Positions 8,298-18,123 of a DNA stretch of 64,000 bases are shown here, piece by piece. Location of the stretch: contig CANGQJ010000001.1 in NCBI GenBank assembly GCA_947456625.1, positions 225,051 through 289,050 on the forward strand, read 5' to 3'. Positions within the stretch are counted from its first letter, which is position 1, and each line of letters opens with the position of its first letter. The notes under the pieces were generated by a model. That model made no database searches and was not told the origin of the DNA. It saw only the letters and a program-made list of their open reading frames with translations. This DNA comes from Bacteroidota bacterium. GTDB lineage: Bacteria; Bacteroidota; Bacteroidia; Chitinophagales; Chitinophagaceae. Both the position numbers and the translations under genes were made by a program.

Positions 8298-9362
8298 GTG
8301 GAATTATCCTTTTGGGAACAAAAATTACCCTTTGAGTATCCCTTTACCATTTCCAATGGTAGGACCAAAACACATCAGCATAGTTTAATGGTGCGTTTTT
8401 CATTGGGCAATTGGGAAGGATTTGGCGAGGCGCCTGCCATTGTTTATTATAATGTTTCGGTGGAGGCTATGATGGAACAATTAGAAAAGCACCGAAAAGT
8501 AATTGAAAAATTTGCTTTAATAGATCCCGAACGTTTTTGGCATTTTTTACACCATTTATTTCCCAATGATCCTTTTTTAGTTTGCGCTTTGGATATGGCG
8601 GGATGGGATTTATGGGGACAAATGAAAAAGCAACCCCTACATAAATTATGGGGTACGCAATGGCCTACTACTCCTAATGAAAATAACCCGCAGCCACCCA
8701 TTTGTGATTATACTTTAGGTATTGATCCTATTGAAAAAATGGTACAAAAAATGGAAGCCCATCCTTGGCCCATTTATAAAGTTAAAGTGGGAACCGAGTA
8801 TGACATTGAAATGATTACTGAGCTACGTAAACATACCGATAATCCCATTAGAGTGGATGCCAATGCGGGTTGGACCACCGAGGAAGCATTGCTTAAAATT
8901 CCTGCCTTAGCTAAATTGGGTGTTGAATTGGTGGAGCAGCCTTTGGCCAAAGACAATTGGGAAGGTATGGCACAATTAAAGCAACAAGCATTACTTCCTT
9001 TATTTGCAGACGAAAGTTGTGTAATGGAAAAAGACGTTGCAACATGTGCCAATTATTTTAATGGCATTAATATTAAACTTACAAAGTGTAGCGGACTTAC
9101 ACCTGCATTAAGAATGATTAAGGAGGCAAGGACACTTGGTTTAAAAGTAATGATGGGGAGTATGAACGAGTCGGTGATTGGATCTGCTGCCATTGCTCAA
9201 TTTTTACCTCAACTAGATTACGTAGATATGGATGGCCCGTTGTTAATGACTGAATTAAATGGGGCAGGTTTAAATTATAGTTTTGAAAATGAAAATGGAT
9301 GTATTGAACCCCTAATGAATTATGGCCTAGGGGTGAAATATAAACCTCCGTTTGTAAAGTAA
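8298..9362 (+). CDS. Dipeptide epimerase (enolase superfamily)
   Basis: A 354-residue protein of the L-Ala-D/L-Glu epimerase type, which helps recycle murein peptides or processes other dipeptides. The barrel motifs are in order: YKVKVG (catalytic Lys), RVDANAGW, VEQPL, FADES and NIKLTKCSG (second Lys); these supply the Asp/Glu/Asp magnesium ligands and the two acid/base lysines. It starts with GTG. A TATCTTCG -7-like box lies at 8276-8283. Dipeptide specificity cannot be read from sequence alone. Confidence 0.87.
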   Translation: MELSFWEQKLPFEYPFTISNGRTKTHQHSLMVRFSLGNWEGFGEAPAIVYYNVSVEAMMEQLEKHRKVIEKFALIDPERFWHFLHHLFPNDPFLVCALDMAGWDLWGQMKKQPLHKLWGTQWPTTPNENNPQPPICDYTLGIDPIEKMVQKMEAHPWPIYKVKVGTEYDIEMITELRKHTDNPIRVDANAGWTTEEALLKIPALAKLGVELVEQPLAKDNWEGMAQLKQQALLPLFADESCVMEKDVATCANYFNGINIKLTKCSGLTPALRMIKEARTLGLKVMMGSMNESVIGSAAIAQFLPQLDYVDMDGPLLMTELNGAGLNYSFENENGCIEPLMNYGLGVKYKPPFVK

Positions 9363-9400
9363 ATAATGCTAGAAACTGATAGGGTATAAAATTTAGAATC

Positions 9401-10027
9401 ATGACACCAGAGCGTACCGATAAATTAATTAAAGTATTAAGTAAGCGTCAAGCCAATTTAACTGTGGTAATGGAAAATGTACAGGATCCACATAATATTT
9501 CCGCGGTGTTAAGAACCTGTGATGCGGTGGGTATTCAGGATGTGTATATTTTAACTACCAAAATACCAAGGCATAAAAAGTTTGGATATAAAAGTAGTAG
9601 TAGTGCATTAAAATGGCTTACAATTCATGAGTTTGATAATTTAGAGGAGTGTATGAGTGCAGTACGAAAAAATTTTTCAAAAATATTAACCACGCATTTG
9701 TCCAGCGATGCAGTACAGTTATATGATATTAATTTTACCGAATCGGTAGCGTTGGTATTTGGCAACGAACATGCTGGCGTAACAGACGAGTGCAGAGCAC
9801 TAGCCGATGGTAATTTTATTATACCTCAAATGGGGATTATACAAAGCTTAAATATTTCGGTGGCTTGTGCGGTAAGTATTTATGAAGCCATGAGACAAAA
9901 AATGGTGGCGGGTCATTACGATCATGCAAGTTTACCTAAACAGCAAATGGATGGATTGTTAACGCAGTGGGGTGTGGAGGAATTAACTCCTGAAACTTAT
10001 GTGCCATATAAGCCTAAGCGCAAGTAA
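9401..10027 (+). CDS. trmH: TrmH family tRNA 2'-O-methyltransferase
   Basis: A 208-residue SPOUT methyltransferase. It opens with TPERTDKLIKVLSKRQANLTVVMENVQDPHNISAVLRTCDAVG, here cited as blocks ENVQDPHN and AVLRTCDA. The trefoil-knot SAM-binding motifs VFGNEHAGV and IPQMGIIQSLNISVACAV follow. This pattern fits TrmH, which methylates the G18 ribose of tRNA. It follows the epimerase by 38 bp in the same direction and may be co-transcribed with it. Confidence 0.9.
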   Translation: MTPERTDKLIKVLSKRQANLTVVMENVQDPHNISAVLRTCDAVGIQDVYILTTKIPRHKKFGYKSSSSALKWLTIHEFDNLEECMSAVRKNFSKILTTHLSSDAVQLYDINFTESVALVFGNEHAGVTDECRALADGNFIIPQMGIIQSLNISVACAVSIYEAMRQKMVAGHYDHASLPKQQMDGLLTQWGVEELTPETYVPYKPKRK

Positions 10028-10048
10028 TTGATTATTCTTTTTTAGCAA

Positions 10049-11818
10049 TTACATTTGCTCGGGAACCTCAATACCTAAAGCGCGCATTCCTTTTTGTAAG
10101 GTTGCTGCAGTTAAAATACCTAACTGAATTCTTAAATTTTTCTTATCCTCCGATTCGGCATTGGCAATAGAAAGTTCATTGTAAAAACTATTAAATAGTT
10201 TAGCCAAGTTAAAGGTATAAATAGCCACTTTGGAAGGGTCTAATGTTTCGGCGGCCTCGTTAATAACAGCCTGAAAATTTGAAAGCTCAATTGCTAACCC
10301 TTTTTCCAATGGTAATAATTCCGAAACAGTTAAGCTTATATCAGTACCTGTTTTTCTTAATATACTTTTAATACGCGCGTGGGTGTATTGAATAAATGGA
10401 CCCGTAAATCCGTGAAAATCTATACTTTCTTCGGGATTAAAAATCATTTTCTTTTTAGGGTCTACTCTTAATAAGAAAAACTTAAGGGCACCAAGTCCAA
10501 TGGTATTATAAAGTGCTGTTAATTGTGCCTCTTTAAATTCGGATACCTTGCCAAGGGATTCGGTTTTTTCTTTTGAAATTTGAATCATGGCTTCCACTAA
10601 ATCATCGGCGTCCACAACAGTTCCTTCACGGCTTTTCATTTTACCGGTAGGAAGTTCCACCATGCCATAACTTAAGTGATAAATACCATCGGCTGCAGGC
10701 AATTGTAGTTTTTGACAAATTAATTTAAGTACTTTGAAGTGATAATTTTGTTCGTCACCTACCACATATATACTTGCATCGGTATTAAACTCTTTTTGTT
10801 TTACTTGTGCAAGTCCAATGTCCTGCGTTATGTATACCGAGGTACCGTCCTTACGACGTACAATTTTTTCATCTAAACCGTCTCCAGTTAAATCAATCCA
10901 AACCGAGGAGTCCTCCTTTTGGTAAAATACTTTTTTATTTAAACCCTGCTCCACTAATTCCTTTCCTAATAAATAAGTATTGCTTTCGTAATAAGTTTTT
11001 ACAAAATCGGATCCTATTTTTTTATAAGTGGTATCAAAGCCTTCGTACACCCAGCTATTCATGCGCTTCCATAAATCCATAGTGGCCGCGTCGCCTTGTT
11101 CCCATTTAAGCAACATTTCCTGTGCACCTTTTTGGATAGGGGCTTCTTTTTCGGCTTGCTCTTGAGTCATACCACCAGCAACTAGTTCGGCTACCTGGGC
11201 TTTGTAGGCGTCATTGTATTTTACATAATAGTCTCCCACAAAATGATCCCCTTTTTGATTGGTATCCGCGGGGGTAGCACCATTTGCAAATAATTGCCAA
11301 GCAATCATACTTTTACAAATATGAATGCCGCGGTCGTTTACAATACAAGTTTTAACTACTTCATTGCCTTGTAGTTTTAAAATTTCGGCAATGCTCCAAC
11401 CTAAAAAGTTATTTCTTAAATGCCCTAGGTGTAATGGCTTATTGGTATTAGGGGAGGAGTACTCCACCATAATTTTTTTAGGAGTAGAAGTGGTAGATAA
11501 TAAATTATTAGGAGTTGCATTTTTTATAAAGTCAAACCAAAATGCATTGCTAATAGTAAAATTTAAAAATCCTTTTACAATATTATAATTAGTAAGCACT
11601 CCTTGCATGTCCGCAATCATTGCAGCGCCTAATTCATTTCCTAAAGTATCGGGACTTTTACCTAATTGTTTTACAAAAGCAAAAAGCACAATGGTATAAT
11701 CCCCCTCAAACTCGGGCTTAGTAGCATTTACTAATACTTGTTCGGGTTGTATTTGAACACCATATAATTGTTGTATACAATTAGCGGTGGACTGTTTTAA
11801 ATTGGTTATCAAATTCAT
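10049..11818 (-). CDS. argS: Arginyl-tRNA synthetase
   Basis: A 589-residue class I synthetase charging tRNA-Arg. It shows the N-terminal Add-1 domain, the HIGH-type motif PLHLGHLRN, the KMSK-equivalent KMKSREGT and a C-terminal DALR anticodon-binding domain (IQYTHARIKSI to the end). The frame remains open to 11875, but I place the start at 11818 (MNLITNLKQ) because a TACTTTTG -7 box sits at 11838-11845, inside that extension. Confidence 0.96.
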   Translation of the reverse strand: MNLITNLKQSTANCIQQLYGVQIQPEQVLVNATKPEFEGDYTIVLFAFVKQLGKSPDTLGNELGAAMIADMQGVLTNYNIVKGFLNFTISNAFWFDFIKNATPNNLLSTTSTPKKIMVEYSSPNTNKPLHLGHLRNNFLGWSIAEILKLQGNEVVKTCIVNDRGIHICKSMIAWQLFANGATPADTNQKGDHFVGDYYVKYNDAYKAQVAELVAGGMTQEQAEKEAPIQKGAQEMLLKWEQGDAATMDLWKRMNSWVYEGFDTTYKKIGSDFVKTYYESNTYLLGKELVEQGLNKKVFYQKEDSSVWIDLTGDGLDEKIVRRKDGTSVYITQDIGLAQVKQKEFNTDASIYVVGDEQNYHFKVLKLICQKLQLPAADGIYHLSYGMVELPTGKMKSREGTVVDADDLVEAMIQISKEKTESLGKVSEFKEAQLTALYNTIGLGALKFFLLRVDPKKKMIFNPEESIDFHGFTGPFIQYTHARIKSILRKTGTDISLTVSELLPLEKGLAIELSNFQAVINEAAETLDPSKVAIYTFNLAKLFNSFYNELSIANAESEDKKNLRIQLGILTAATLQKGMRALGIEVPEQM

Positions 11819-11837
11819 AAAAAAAGGTTGCGCAATG

Positions 11838-11845
11838 CAAAAGTA
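11838..11845 (-). promoter_or_regulatory. -7 box for argS
   Basis: The minus strand reads TACTTTTG, an exact TAnnTTTG match 19 bases before the ATG at 11818. It lies back-to-back with the plus-strand -7 box for the gtrA-like gene. Confidence 0.6.
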
Positions 11846-11857
11846 ATTAATAAAGAT

Positions 11858-11865
11858 TACCTTTG
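11858..11865 (+). promoter_or_regulatory. -7 box for the GtrA-family gene
   Basis: TACCTTTG is an exact TAnnTTTG match. It ends 8 bases before the ATG at 11874, so the leader would be at most a few nucleotides unless translation starts at the internal ATG near 11952. Confidence 0.6.
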
Positions 11866-11873
11866 AGCTATTC

Positions 11874-12389
11874 ATGTTGAAACTACACGATTTTATTAGT
11901 AAACTAATCCTTGATCTAATTGATTGGGTCTATCCGCTTTTTAGGAAGTTTATGCCACTACAAACCTTTAGGTACGCAGCTTGTGGCGGGGGTAATACAG
12001 TTTTAGATATCCTAGGTTTTTTCCTTTCTTATAATTACTTATTTCACAAAACACCTATCCACATTGGTTGGCTAACCATTAGCCCACATATTGCTTCATT
12101 TATGGTGAGTTTTTGTGTGACTTTCCCAATTGGCTTTTATTTAAGTAGATACGTGGTTTTTCAGGAAACGGCTGTTAAAAAAAGCGCTCAACTTTTAAAG
12201 TACTTTTTAGTAGTACTAGGGTGCATTTTATTAAACTATATATTTTTAAAATTCTTTGTGGATTATTTAGGATGGTATGCAACACCAGCTAAAATAGCTA
12301 CCACCTTTTTTGTGGTTATTTTTAGCTATACCAGTCAAAAAAATTACACTTTTAAGTCCAATCAAGCCGGTGATATTGAGGCTATTTAA
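11874..12389 (+). CDS. GtrA family membrane protein
   Basis: A 171-residue protein with four predicted transmembrane segments and the GtrA opening FRYAACGGGNTVLDILGFF. Family members are implicated in moving polyprenol-linked sugars across the membrane for polysaccharide modification. No glycosyltransferase partner is adjacent. The start could be 11874 or the in-frame ATG at 11952 (MPLQTFRYAACGG), which is nearer the usual family N-terminus. It is divergent from argS. Confidence 0.82.
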   Translation: MLKLHDFISKLILDLIDWVYPLFRKFMPLQTFRYAACGGGNTVLDILGFFLSYNYLFHKTPIHIGWLTISPHIASFMVSFCVTFPIGFYLSRYVVFQETAVKKSAQLLKYFLVVLGCILLNYIFLKFFVDYLGWYATPAKIATTFFVVIFSYTSQKNYTFKSNQAGDIEAI

Positions 12390-12484
12390 CTGCCTATTCT
12401 GCCCCTTTTTTATAATCTTATGTCAATATTGATCCTTTTTTAAGGCACAATACTGCCAATTATGACATTTTAACACCTTGTATA

Positions 12485-12514
12485 GCCATAAGTCATTGTG
12501 GCATAATGATTGCG
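12485..12514 (+). promoter_or_regulatory. Sigma-54-like promoter and overlapping inverted repeat upstream of dnaK
   Basis: TGGCATAATGATTGCG at 12499-12514 fits the sigma-54 -24/-12 pattern, with GG and GC separated by exactly 10 bases. Transcription would begin near 12525, about 26 bases before the ATG. An imperfect inverted repeat (GCCATAA, GTCA, TTGTGGC) at 12485-12502 overlaps its upstream half. No TAnnTTTG box is obvious in this 161-bp gap. A chance match cannot be excluded. Confidence 0.4.
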
Positions 12515-12550
12515 TATATACGAGTAATTAATCATTGAAAATCAATCTTT

Positions 12551-14458
12551 ATGGCAAAAATAATAGGCATTGACTTAGGTACCACAAATAGTTGTGTATC
12601 GGTTATGGAAGGTGGCGAACCAGTAGTAATCGCAAACGACGAGGGACGTAGAACCACCCCTTCGGTAGTAGCTTTTTTAAAGAACGGAGAGCGTAAGGTG
12701 GGAGATCCTGCAAAGCGTCAAGCCATCACCAACCCAGAAAACACTATTTCAAGTGTGAAGCGTTTTATGGGTCGTCGTTTTAATGAAGTAACAGAAGAGA
12801 AATCTCATTGGAGTTACAAAATTGTACAAGGCGAAAATGATACTGTACGTGTAGATATTGATGGTCGTATGTACACACCTCAAGAAATTTCTGCAATGGT
12901 TTTACAAAAGATGAAAAAAACAGCAGAAGATTATTTAGGTCAAGAAGTAACAGAGGCCGTTATTACGGTGCCTGCATACTTTAATGATGCGCAAAGACAA
13001 GCAACTAAAGAAGCTGGTGAGATTGCTGGTTTAACTGTTCGCAGAATTGTGAACGAGCCAACAGCTGCTGCATTAGCTTATGGTTTAGATAAAAAGAATG
13101 TAGAACAAAAAATTGCTGTATTCGATTTAGGTGGTGGTACTTTCGATGTATCTATATTGGATTTAGGAGATGGTGTATTTGAAGTAAAATCAACTAATGG
13201 TGATACACACTTAGGTGGTGATGACTTTGATAAAGTAATCATGGACTTTTTAGCAGATGAATTTAAAAAACAAGAAGCAATTGATTTAAGAAAAGATCCA
13301 ATGGCTTTACAACGTTTAAAAGAAGCTGCTGAAAAAGCAAAAGTGGAATTAAGTTCTTCTACCGAAACTGAAATTAACTTACCATATATCACAGCAGTGG
13401 ACGGCGTTCCAAAGCACTTAGTTTTAAAATTAACAAGAGCGAAATTTGAATCACTTGCAGATAATTTATTTTCACGTTGTATTAAACCTTGTGAAATTGC
13501 ATTAAAAGATGCAGGTTATTCCATTAGTCAAATTGACGAAGTAATTTTAGTAGGAGGATCTTCAAGAATTCCTAAAGTGCAAGAATTAGTAGAAAAGTTC
13601 TTTGGTAAAAAACCAAACCGTTCAGTGAATCCTGACGAGGTGGTTGCAATTGGTGCAGGAATTCAAGGGGCTGTATTAACAGGTGATGTAAAAGATGTTT
13701 TATTATTAGACGTTACACCTTTAAACTTAGGTATCGAAACAATGGGTGGTGTAATGACAACAATGATTGCCTCTAACACAACTATTCCTACTAAGAAAAC
13801 TGAGGTGTATTCAACAGCTAGTGACAATCAACCAGGGGTACAAATTCATGTATTACAAGGGGAGCGTCCAATGGCGAATCAAAATAAAAGTTTAGGTATG
13901 TTTAACTTGGATGGTATTCCACCAGCACCAAGAGGCGTTCCTCAAATTGAAGTAACTTTTGACATTGATGCAAACGGTATCTTAAACGTAAGCGCAAAAG
14001 ATAAAGGCACTGGTAAAGAACAAAAAATTAGAATTGAAGCGGGTAGTGGTTTGACTAAGGAAGAAATTGAAAAAATGAAAGCCGAAGCAAAAGCCAACGA
14101 AGCATCTGATAAAATTGAAAAAGAAAGAGTAGAAAAATTAAACGAAGCTGATAGCTTAATATTCCAAACCGAAAAGCAATTAAAAGAGTTTGGCGATAAA
14201 ATTTCTGCAGATAAAAAAGCACCTATTGAGACTGCTTTAGCAAATTTAAAAGCGGCGCATCAAGCACAGGATGTTGCTCAAGTGAACACTGCTTTAGAAG
14301 CAATGAACACTGCTTGGACTGCTGCTAGCGAGGAAATTTACAAAGCGCAAGCCGAAGGCGCACAAGCAGGAGCTGCTCCAGGTGGGGACGCTGGTCAAGC
14401 AAACGGTGGAGCAAGTAACGATACAGTGGAAGATGCACAGTTTGAAGAAGTGAAATAA
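12551..14458 (+). CDS. dnaK: Molecular chaperone DnaK (Hsp70)
   Basis: A 635-residue Hsp70 of normal length. The N-terminal ATPase domain shows [24 protein letters not shown], the linker-proximal [11 protein letters not shown] and [11 protein letters not shown]; the substrate-binding domain and an Ala/Gly-rich tail ending DAQFEEVK follow. It folds client proteins with DnaJ and GrpE, neither of which is next to it. The gene stands alone between a sigma-54-like promoter and a terminator. A J-domain/KTSC protein lies about 3 kb downstream, but it is not a canonical DnaJ. Confidence 0.98.
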   Translation: MAKIIGIDLGTTNSCVSVMEGGEPVVIANDEGRRTTPSVVAFLKNGERKVGDPAKRQAITNPENTISSVKRFMGRRFNEVTEEKSHWSYKIVQGENDTVRVDIDGRMYTPQEISAMVLQKMKKTAEDYLGQEVTEAVITVPAYFNDAQRQATKEAGEIAGLTVRRIVNEPTAAALAYGLDKKNVEQKIAVFDLGGGTFDVSILDLGDGVFEVKSTNGDTHLGGDDFDKVIMDFLADEFKKQEAIDLRKDPMALQRLKEAAEKAKVELSSSTETEINLPYITAVDGVPKHLVLKLTRAKFESLADNLFSRCIKPCEIALKDAGYSISQIDEVILVGGSSRIPKVQELVEKFFGKKPNRSVNPDEVVAIGAGIQGAVLTGDVKDVLLLDVTPLNLGIETMGGVMTTMIASNTTIPTKKTEVYSTASDNQPGVQIHVLQGERPMANQNKSLGMFNLDGIPPAPRGVPQIEVTFDIDANGILNVSAKDKGTGKEQKIRIEAGSGLTKEEIEKMKAEAKANEASDKIEKERVEKLNEADSLIFQTEKQLKEFGDKISADKKAPIETALANLKAAHQAQDVAQVNTALEAMNTAWTAASEEIYKAQAEGAQAGAAPGGDAGQANGGASNDTVEDAQFEEVK

Positions 14459-14502
14459 GCGAATAGGTTTAATGCCCAATTCATTTTAAGGTTATATAAG
14501 TC

Positions 14503-14533
14503 AAAGCCTCTTATTGAATAAATAGGGGGCTTT
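14503..14533 (+). terminator. Terminator after dnaK
   Basis: AAAGCC...GGGCTTT forms the base of a stem-loop 45 bases after the dnaK stop, followed by a short T-rich tail (CTTATTA). The upper stem pairs imperfectly. Confidence 0.55.
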
Positions 14534-14628
14534 CTTATTACACAGATGGTTAAGCAAGGGGTATTTTTAATGCATATTATTGGTATATTTAAGAAAGATT
14601 TTTTTAAATGATTGCCTAATTATAATAT

Positions 14629-17628
14629 ATGAAACAAATATTATTTGCCATTTTAAGTTGTTTATTTTTCTTACAAATTGTTAATGCTCAAGTTTCAAAA
14701 GCGCCTGCTTATCCTTTAATAACGCATAGTCCTTATTTTAGTATTTGGTCATTTAATGATACTTTGGCAGGAAGTGACACCAAACATTGGACTGGGGCGA
14801 CACAGGCTTTGGAAGCCTTGGTGCTAGTGGATGGGAAACAATACCGTTTAATGGGGAACCAAGTAATAACAGGGGAAAATAATATAATTAACGCTCAGCA
14901 GGTTGCCACAGAAATGAACGCCACCCAAACAATATATAAATTTAATTGTGCTGGATTGGATATTACTATGACTTTTACTTCCCCATTAATTATTACCGAT
15001 CTAAATTTATTGTCAAGACCAATTTCCTACCTAAGTTTAAAAGCAGCTAGTAATGACAATAAGCCCCATAGTGTTAGGTTTAATATAGGTGTATCGGGTA
15101 GTTTTGCATCCAATACCAAGGACCAAAAATTAGAAGTTAAACAGTTTAATTTTAATGGGCTATCTATTTTAAAAGTGGGCACCATTGAGCAGCCTATATT
15201 AAAAAAATCAGGCGATGATTTAAGAGTAGACTGGGGATATGGTTATGTTGCTGCCTCAAAGCTGGATGCAAGTCAAACTATTTTAAACCAGGAAATAACT
15301 CCTAAATTAGTCACTGTTTTTAACGAAGAGCATATTACAGGTGAATCCAAAGAACATGTGTTAATGGTTGGGTATGATCAATTATATGAAGTGCAGTATT
15401 TTAAAGAAAACCTAAAACCATGGTGGAAATTAGAGCCTGGAATAAATATGGAAAAATTGTTGTTAAGGGCAAGTTCGGAATATGAAATGGTTTTAGAAAA
15501 GTGTAACCGAATTAATAATAAAATTTGGATTGACGCACTCACTGCAGGTGGAGAAAAATATGCCCAATTATGCGTGATGGCTTATAGACAGTCCTTGGCG
15601 GCACACAGTTTAGTAAAAAGTACTCAAAATGGAGATTTATTGTATTTGTCCAAGGAAAACTTTAGCAATGGTAGTATTAATACAGTAGATGTTACTTATC
15701 CTTCGGCTCCTTTGTTTTTAAACTATAATACCGAATTAATGAAGGGGATGCTTAATGGTATTTTTTATTTTAGTGAAAAAAGTGGTTTATATAATAAGCC
15801 TTATGCTGCACACGATTTAGGCACTTATCCAATTGCAAATGGTCAAACATATCCCGAGGGGATGCCAGTGGAGGAGTCAGGTAATATGATAATTTTAGCA
15901 GGTGCCATTTGTAAAATGGAGGGTAATGGCAATTATGCTAAAAAGCATTGGGAAAGTTTAACAACATGGGTAAATTTTTTGGAACAAGAAGGTTTGGATC
16001 CTGCGAATCAATTATGTACCGATGATTTTGCTGGGCATTTAGCACGCAATGCTAATTTGGCAATTAAGGCAATAGTAGGTATTAAATGTTATGCTATGAT
16101 GGCCGAACTAATTGGTCAAAAACAAGTTGCTGTTAAATACAATACTATTGCAATAAACTATGCAAAAAAATGGCAGGTATTAGCAGATGCCGGTGATCAC
16201 TATGCATTAACATACAACGATAAAAATACCTGGTCACAAAAATATAATTTAGTTTGGGATAAGCTTTTTGGTTTTAATTTATTCCCACAAAAAGTTTATG
16301 ATAAAGAGGTTGCTTACTATTTAACAAAACAAAATCAATTTGGACTTCCCTTAGATAACCGTAAAACTTATACCAAGTCGGATTGGATTATGTGGACTGC
16401 AACACTTGCAAGTAGTGTATCTAATTTTAATGAATTAATAAATCCAATTTATAAATATGCTACCGAAACAACAACAAGAGTTCCTTTAAGTGACTGGCAT
16501 GAAACTACAAATGGCAAGCAAATAGGATTTCAGGCAAGAAGTGTTGTTGGGGGCTATTTTATAAAAGTATTAGCTGAAAAATTAAAGCGTAATAACAAGC
16601 CAGGCATTACTGAAACTAGCTTTGGTTTAGTAAATGCGCAACCTGTTAGCCTTTTTGTTTTTAATAATATACAAGGTAATGAAGTTAAAATAACTAATTA
16701 TGGTGGAACCGTTACTAGTTGGACCGGACCGGATAAATTTGGCAACAAAGCCTCGGTGGTAGTTGGGTTTGATAATATTGAAACCTACTTACAAAATCCA
16801 CCTTATTTTGGGGCTTTAATTGGCAGGTATGGCAACCGTATTGCAAACGGTAAATTTACAATTGACAATAAAACCTATACTTTAGCAACTAATAATGGGG
16901 CGAATCATTTACATGGTGGTAAAATTGGTTTTGATAAAGTAATTTGGACACCTAAAATTTTAAACGATTCTACTTTACAATTAACCTATTTAAGTAAGGA
17001 TGGGGAAGAGGGCTATCCAGGAAATTTAAATTGTAAAGTATGGTACACTTTTACTAGCAATGATGAATTAATAATTGAATATTTTGCAACTACCGATAAA
17101 AAAACACCTATTAATTTAACCAATCATAGTTATTTTAATTTATCAGGTGATTTTGGCAATACGATATTGGAACATCAATTACAAATTGCTGCAAATAATT
17201 ATACCCCTGTTGATGACGGATTAATTCCTACAGGTGAAATTAAAACAGTAATAAATTCACCATTTGATTTCACAACGCCTAGGACTATTGGGGAGCGAAT
17301 TGCAAAAGTAAACGGAGGATATGATCATAATTTTGTGCTCAATAAAAAGCCTACCGATTTTTTAAATGTTGCTAATTTATACGATCCCAATAGTGGAAGA
17401 CTTATGGAGGTTAGTACTTCGGAAATTGGGATTCAGTTTTATTCTGGTAATTTTTTAGATGGTAGCTTTGTGAATGTGGATGGCAATAAGTTGCAAATAC
17501 ATAATGCCCTTTGCTTGGAGACGCAGCATTTCCCCAATGCCCCTAATGAGCCAAAATTTCCAACTACTATTTTAAAGCCAGGCCAAAAGTATCATAGTAT
17601 TACTAAATATAAGTTAAGCGTTAAATAG
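14629..17628 (+). CDS. Secreted fusion: glutaminase-like (DUF4965/DUF5127/DUF1793) plus aldose 1-epimerase
   Basis: A 999-residue protein with a signal peptide (about 1-20, ending VNAQ). Residues about 25-655 match the GtaA-like glutaminase family: HSPYFSIWSFNDTLAGSDTKHWTG at the front, later AHDLGTYP and MPVEESGNM, then SDWHETTNGK. Residues about 665-999 form a complete galactose mutarotase: His762 in NHLHGG, His833 in LTNHSYFNLSG and Glu964 in LCLETQHFP are its catalytic residues. The reading frame is continuous, so this is a true fusion of two usually separate proteins. The glutaminase-like part resembles glycoside hydrolase folds, and a mutarotase partner suggests the substrate may be a sugar; that is inference. 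Confidence 0.85.
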   Translation: MKQILFAILSCLFFLQIVNAQVSKAPAYPLITHSPYFSIWSFNDTLAGSDTKHWTGATQALEALVLVDGKQYRLMGNQVITGENNIINAQQVATEMNATQTIYKFNCAGLDITMTFTSPLIITDLNLLSRPISYLSLKAASNDNKPHSVRFNIGVSGSFASNTKDQKLEVKQFNFNGLSILKVGTIEQPILKKSGDDLRVDWGYGYVAASKLDASQTILNQEITPKLVTVFNEEHITGESKEHVLMVGYDQLYEVQYFKENLKPWWKLEPGINMEKLLLRASSEYEMVLEKCNRINNKIWIDALTAGGEKYAQLCVMAYRQSLAAHSLVKSTQNGDLLYLSKENFSNGSINTVDVTYPSAPLFLNYNTELMKGMLNGIFYFSEKSGLYNKPYAAHDLGTYPIANGQTYPEGMPVEESGNMIILAGAICKMEGNGNYAKKHWESLTTWVNFLEQEGLDPANQLCTDDFAGHLARNANLAIKAIVGIKCYAMMAELIGQKQVAVKYNTIAINYAKKWQVLADAGDHYALTYNDKNTWSQKYNLVWDKLFGFNLFPQKVYDKEVAYYLTKQNQFGLPLDNRKTYTKSDWIMWTATLASSVSNFNELINPIYKYATETTTRVPLSDWHETTNGKQIGFQARSVVGGYFIKVLAEKLKRNNKPGITETSFGLVNAQPVSLFVFNNIQGNEVKITNYGGTVTSWTGPDKFGNKASVVVGFDNIETYLQNPPYFGALIGRYGNRIANGKFTIDNKTYTLATNNGANHLHGGKIGFDKVIWTPKILNDSTLQLTYLSKDGEEGYPGNLNCKVWYTFTSNDELIIEYFATTDKKTPINLTNHSYFNLSGDFGNTILEHQLQIAANNYTPVDDGLIPTGEIKTVINSPFDFTTPRTIGERIAKVNGGYDHNFVLNKKPTDFLNVANLYDPNSGRLMEVSTSEIGIQFYSGNFLDGSFVNVDGNKLQIHNALCLETQHFPNAPNEPKFPTTILKPGQKYHSITKYKLSVK

Positions 17629-17679
17629 CCTCTTTTAATTGCGATTAAGTTGTACTTTCGCGCCTTATAATTACATAAA

Positions 17680-18123
17680 ATGAAGCGAATTGATCGCCAT
17701 AGGGCAATTTTAGGGGTAGATATTAATTCAAGTTTAGAGGATCTTAAAAAAGTGTATCGTAAAATTATGATGCAGTGGCATCCCGATAAATTTCAACATA
17801 GTGAGGAAGCAAAACTTGAGGCCGAGCAAAAATCTACTAAATTAATTGCTTCCTATCATTTTTTAGTAAGTGTCCATCCCGAAACACACGCTGCAAGTTT
17901 TGATGCCTACAAATTAACAATTACCGAAGCCAGTATCAACGATTTTGAATTTAAATCTGAAATTTTAAGGGTTGTTTTTTCGGATGGCAATGAGTACGAA
18001 TATTATGGGGTACCCAAAGCAATTTATGTTAAATTGATTAATTCGGATACCCCAGATAGATTTGCCCGAAGGCATATTTATGAAAATTATTTATACCGTA
18101 GTACTAGTAAAATAGTAAGTTAA
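17680..18123 (+). CDS. J-domain and KTSC-domain protein
   Basis: A 147-residue protein. Residues 1-70 form a J-domain with the invariant HPD motif in QWHPDKF, so it should stimulate an Hsp70 ATPase. Residues about 80-145 match the KTSC domain (LRVVFSDGNEYEYYGVP, then FARRHIYENYLYR), a small module often found alone or at the C-terminus of lysyl-tRNA synthetases. A TACTTTCG -7-like sequence lies about 20 bp upstream. Its stop codon abuts the stop of the convergent giant gene with no gap. A role as a specialised DnaK partner is inference. Confidence 0.8.
   Translation: MKRIDRHRAILGVDINSSLEDLKKVYRKIMMQWHPDKFQHSEEAKLEAEQKSTKLIASYHFLVSVHPETHAASFDAYKLTITEASINDFEFKSEILRVVFSDGNEYEYYGVPKAIYVKLINSDTPDRFARRHIYENYLYRSTSKIVS

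Noticed and set aside
8447..9402. Three minus-strand open frames opposite the dipeptide epimerase
   Set aside because: They overlap a complete, well-conserved enzyme and show no family motifs.
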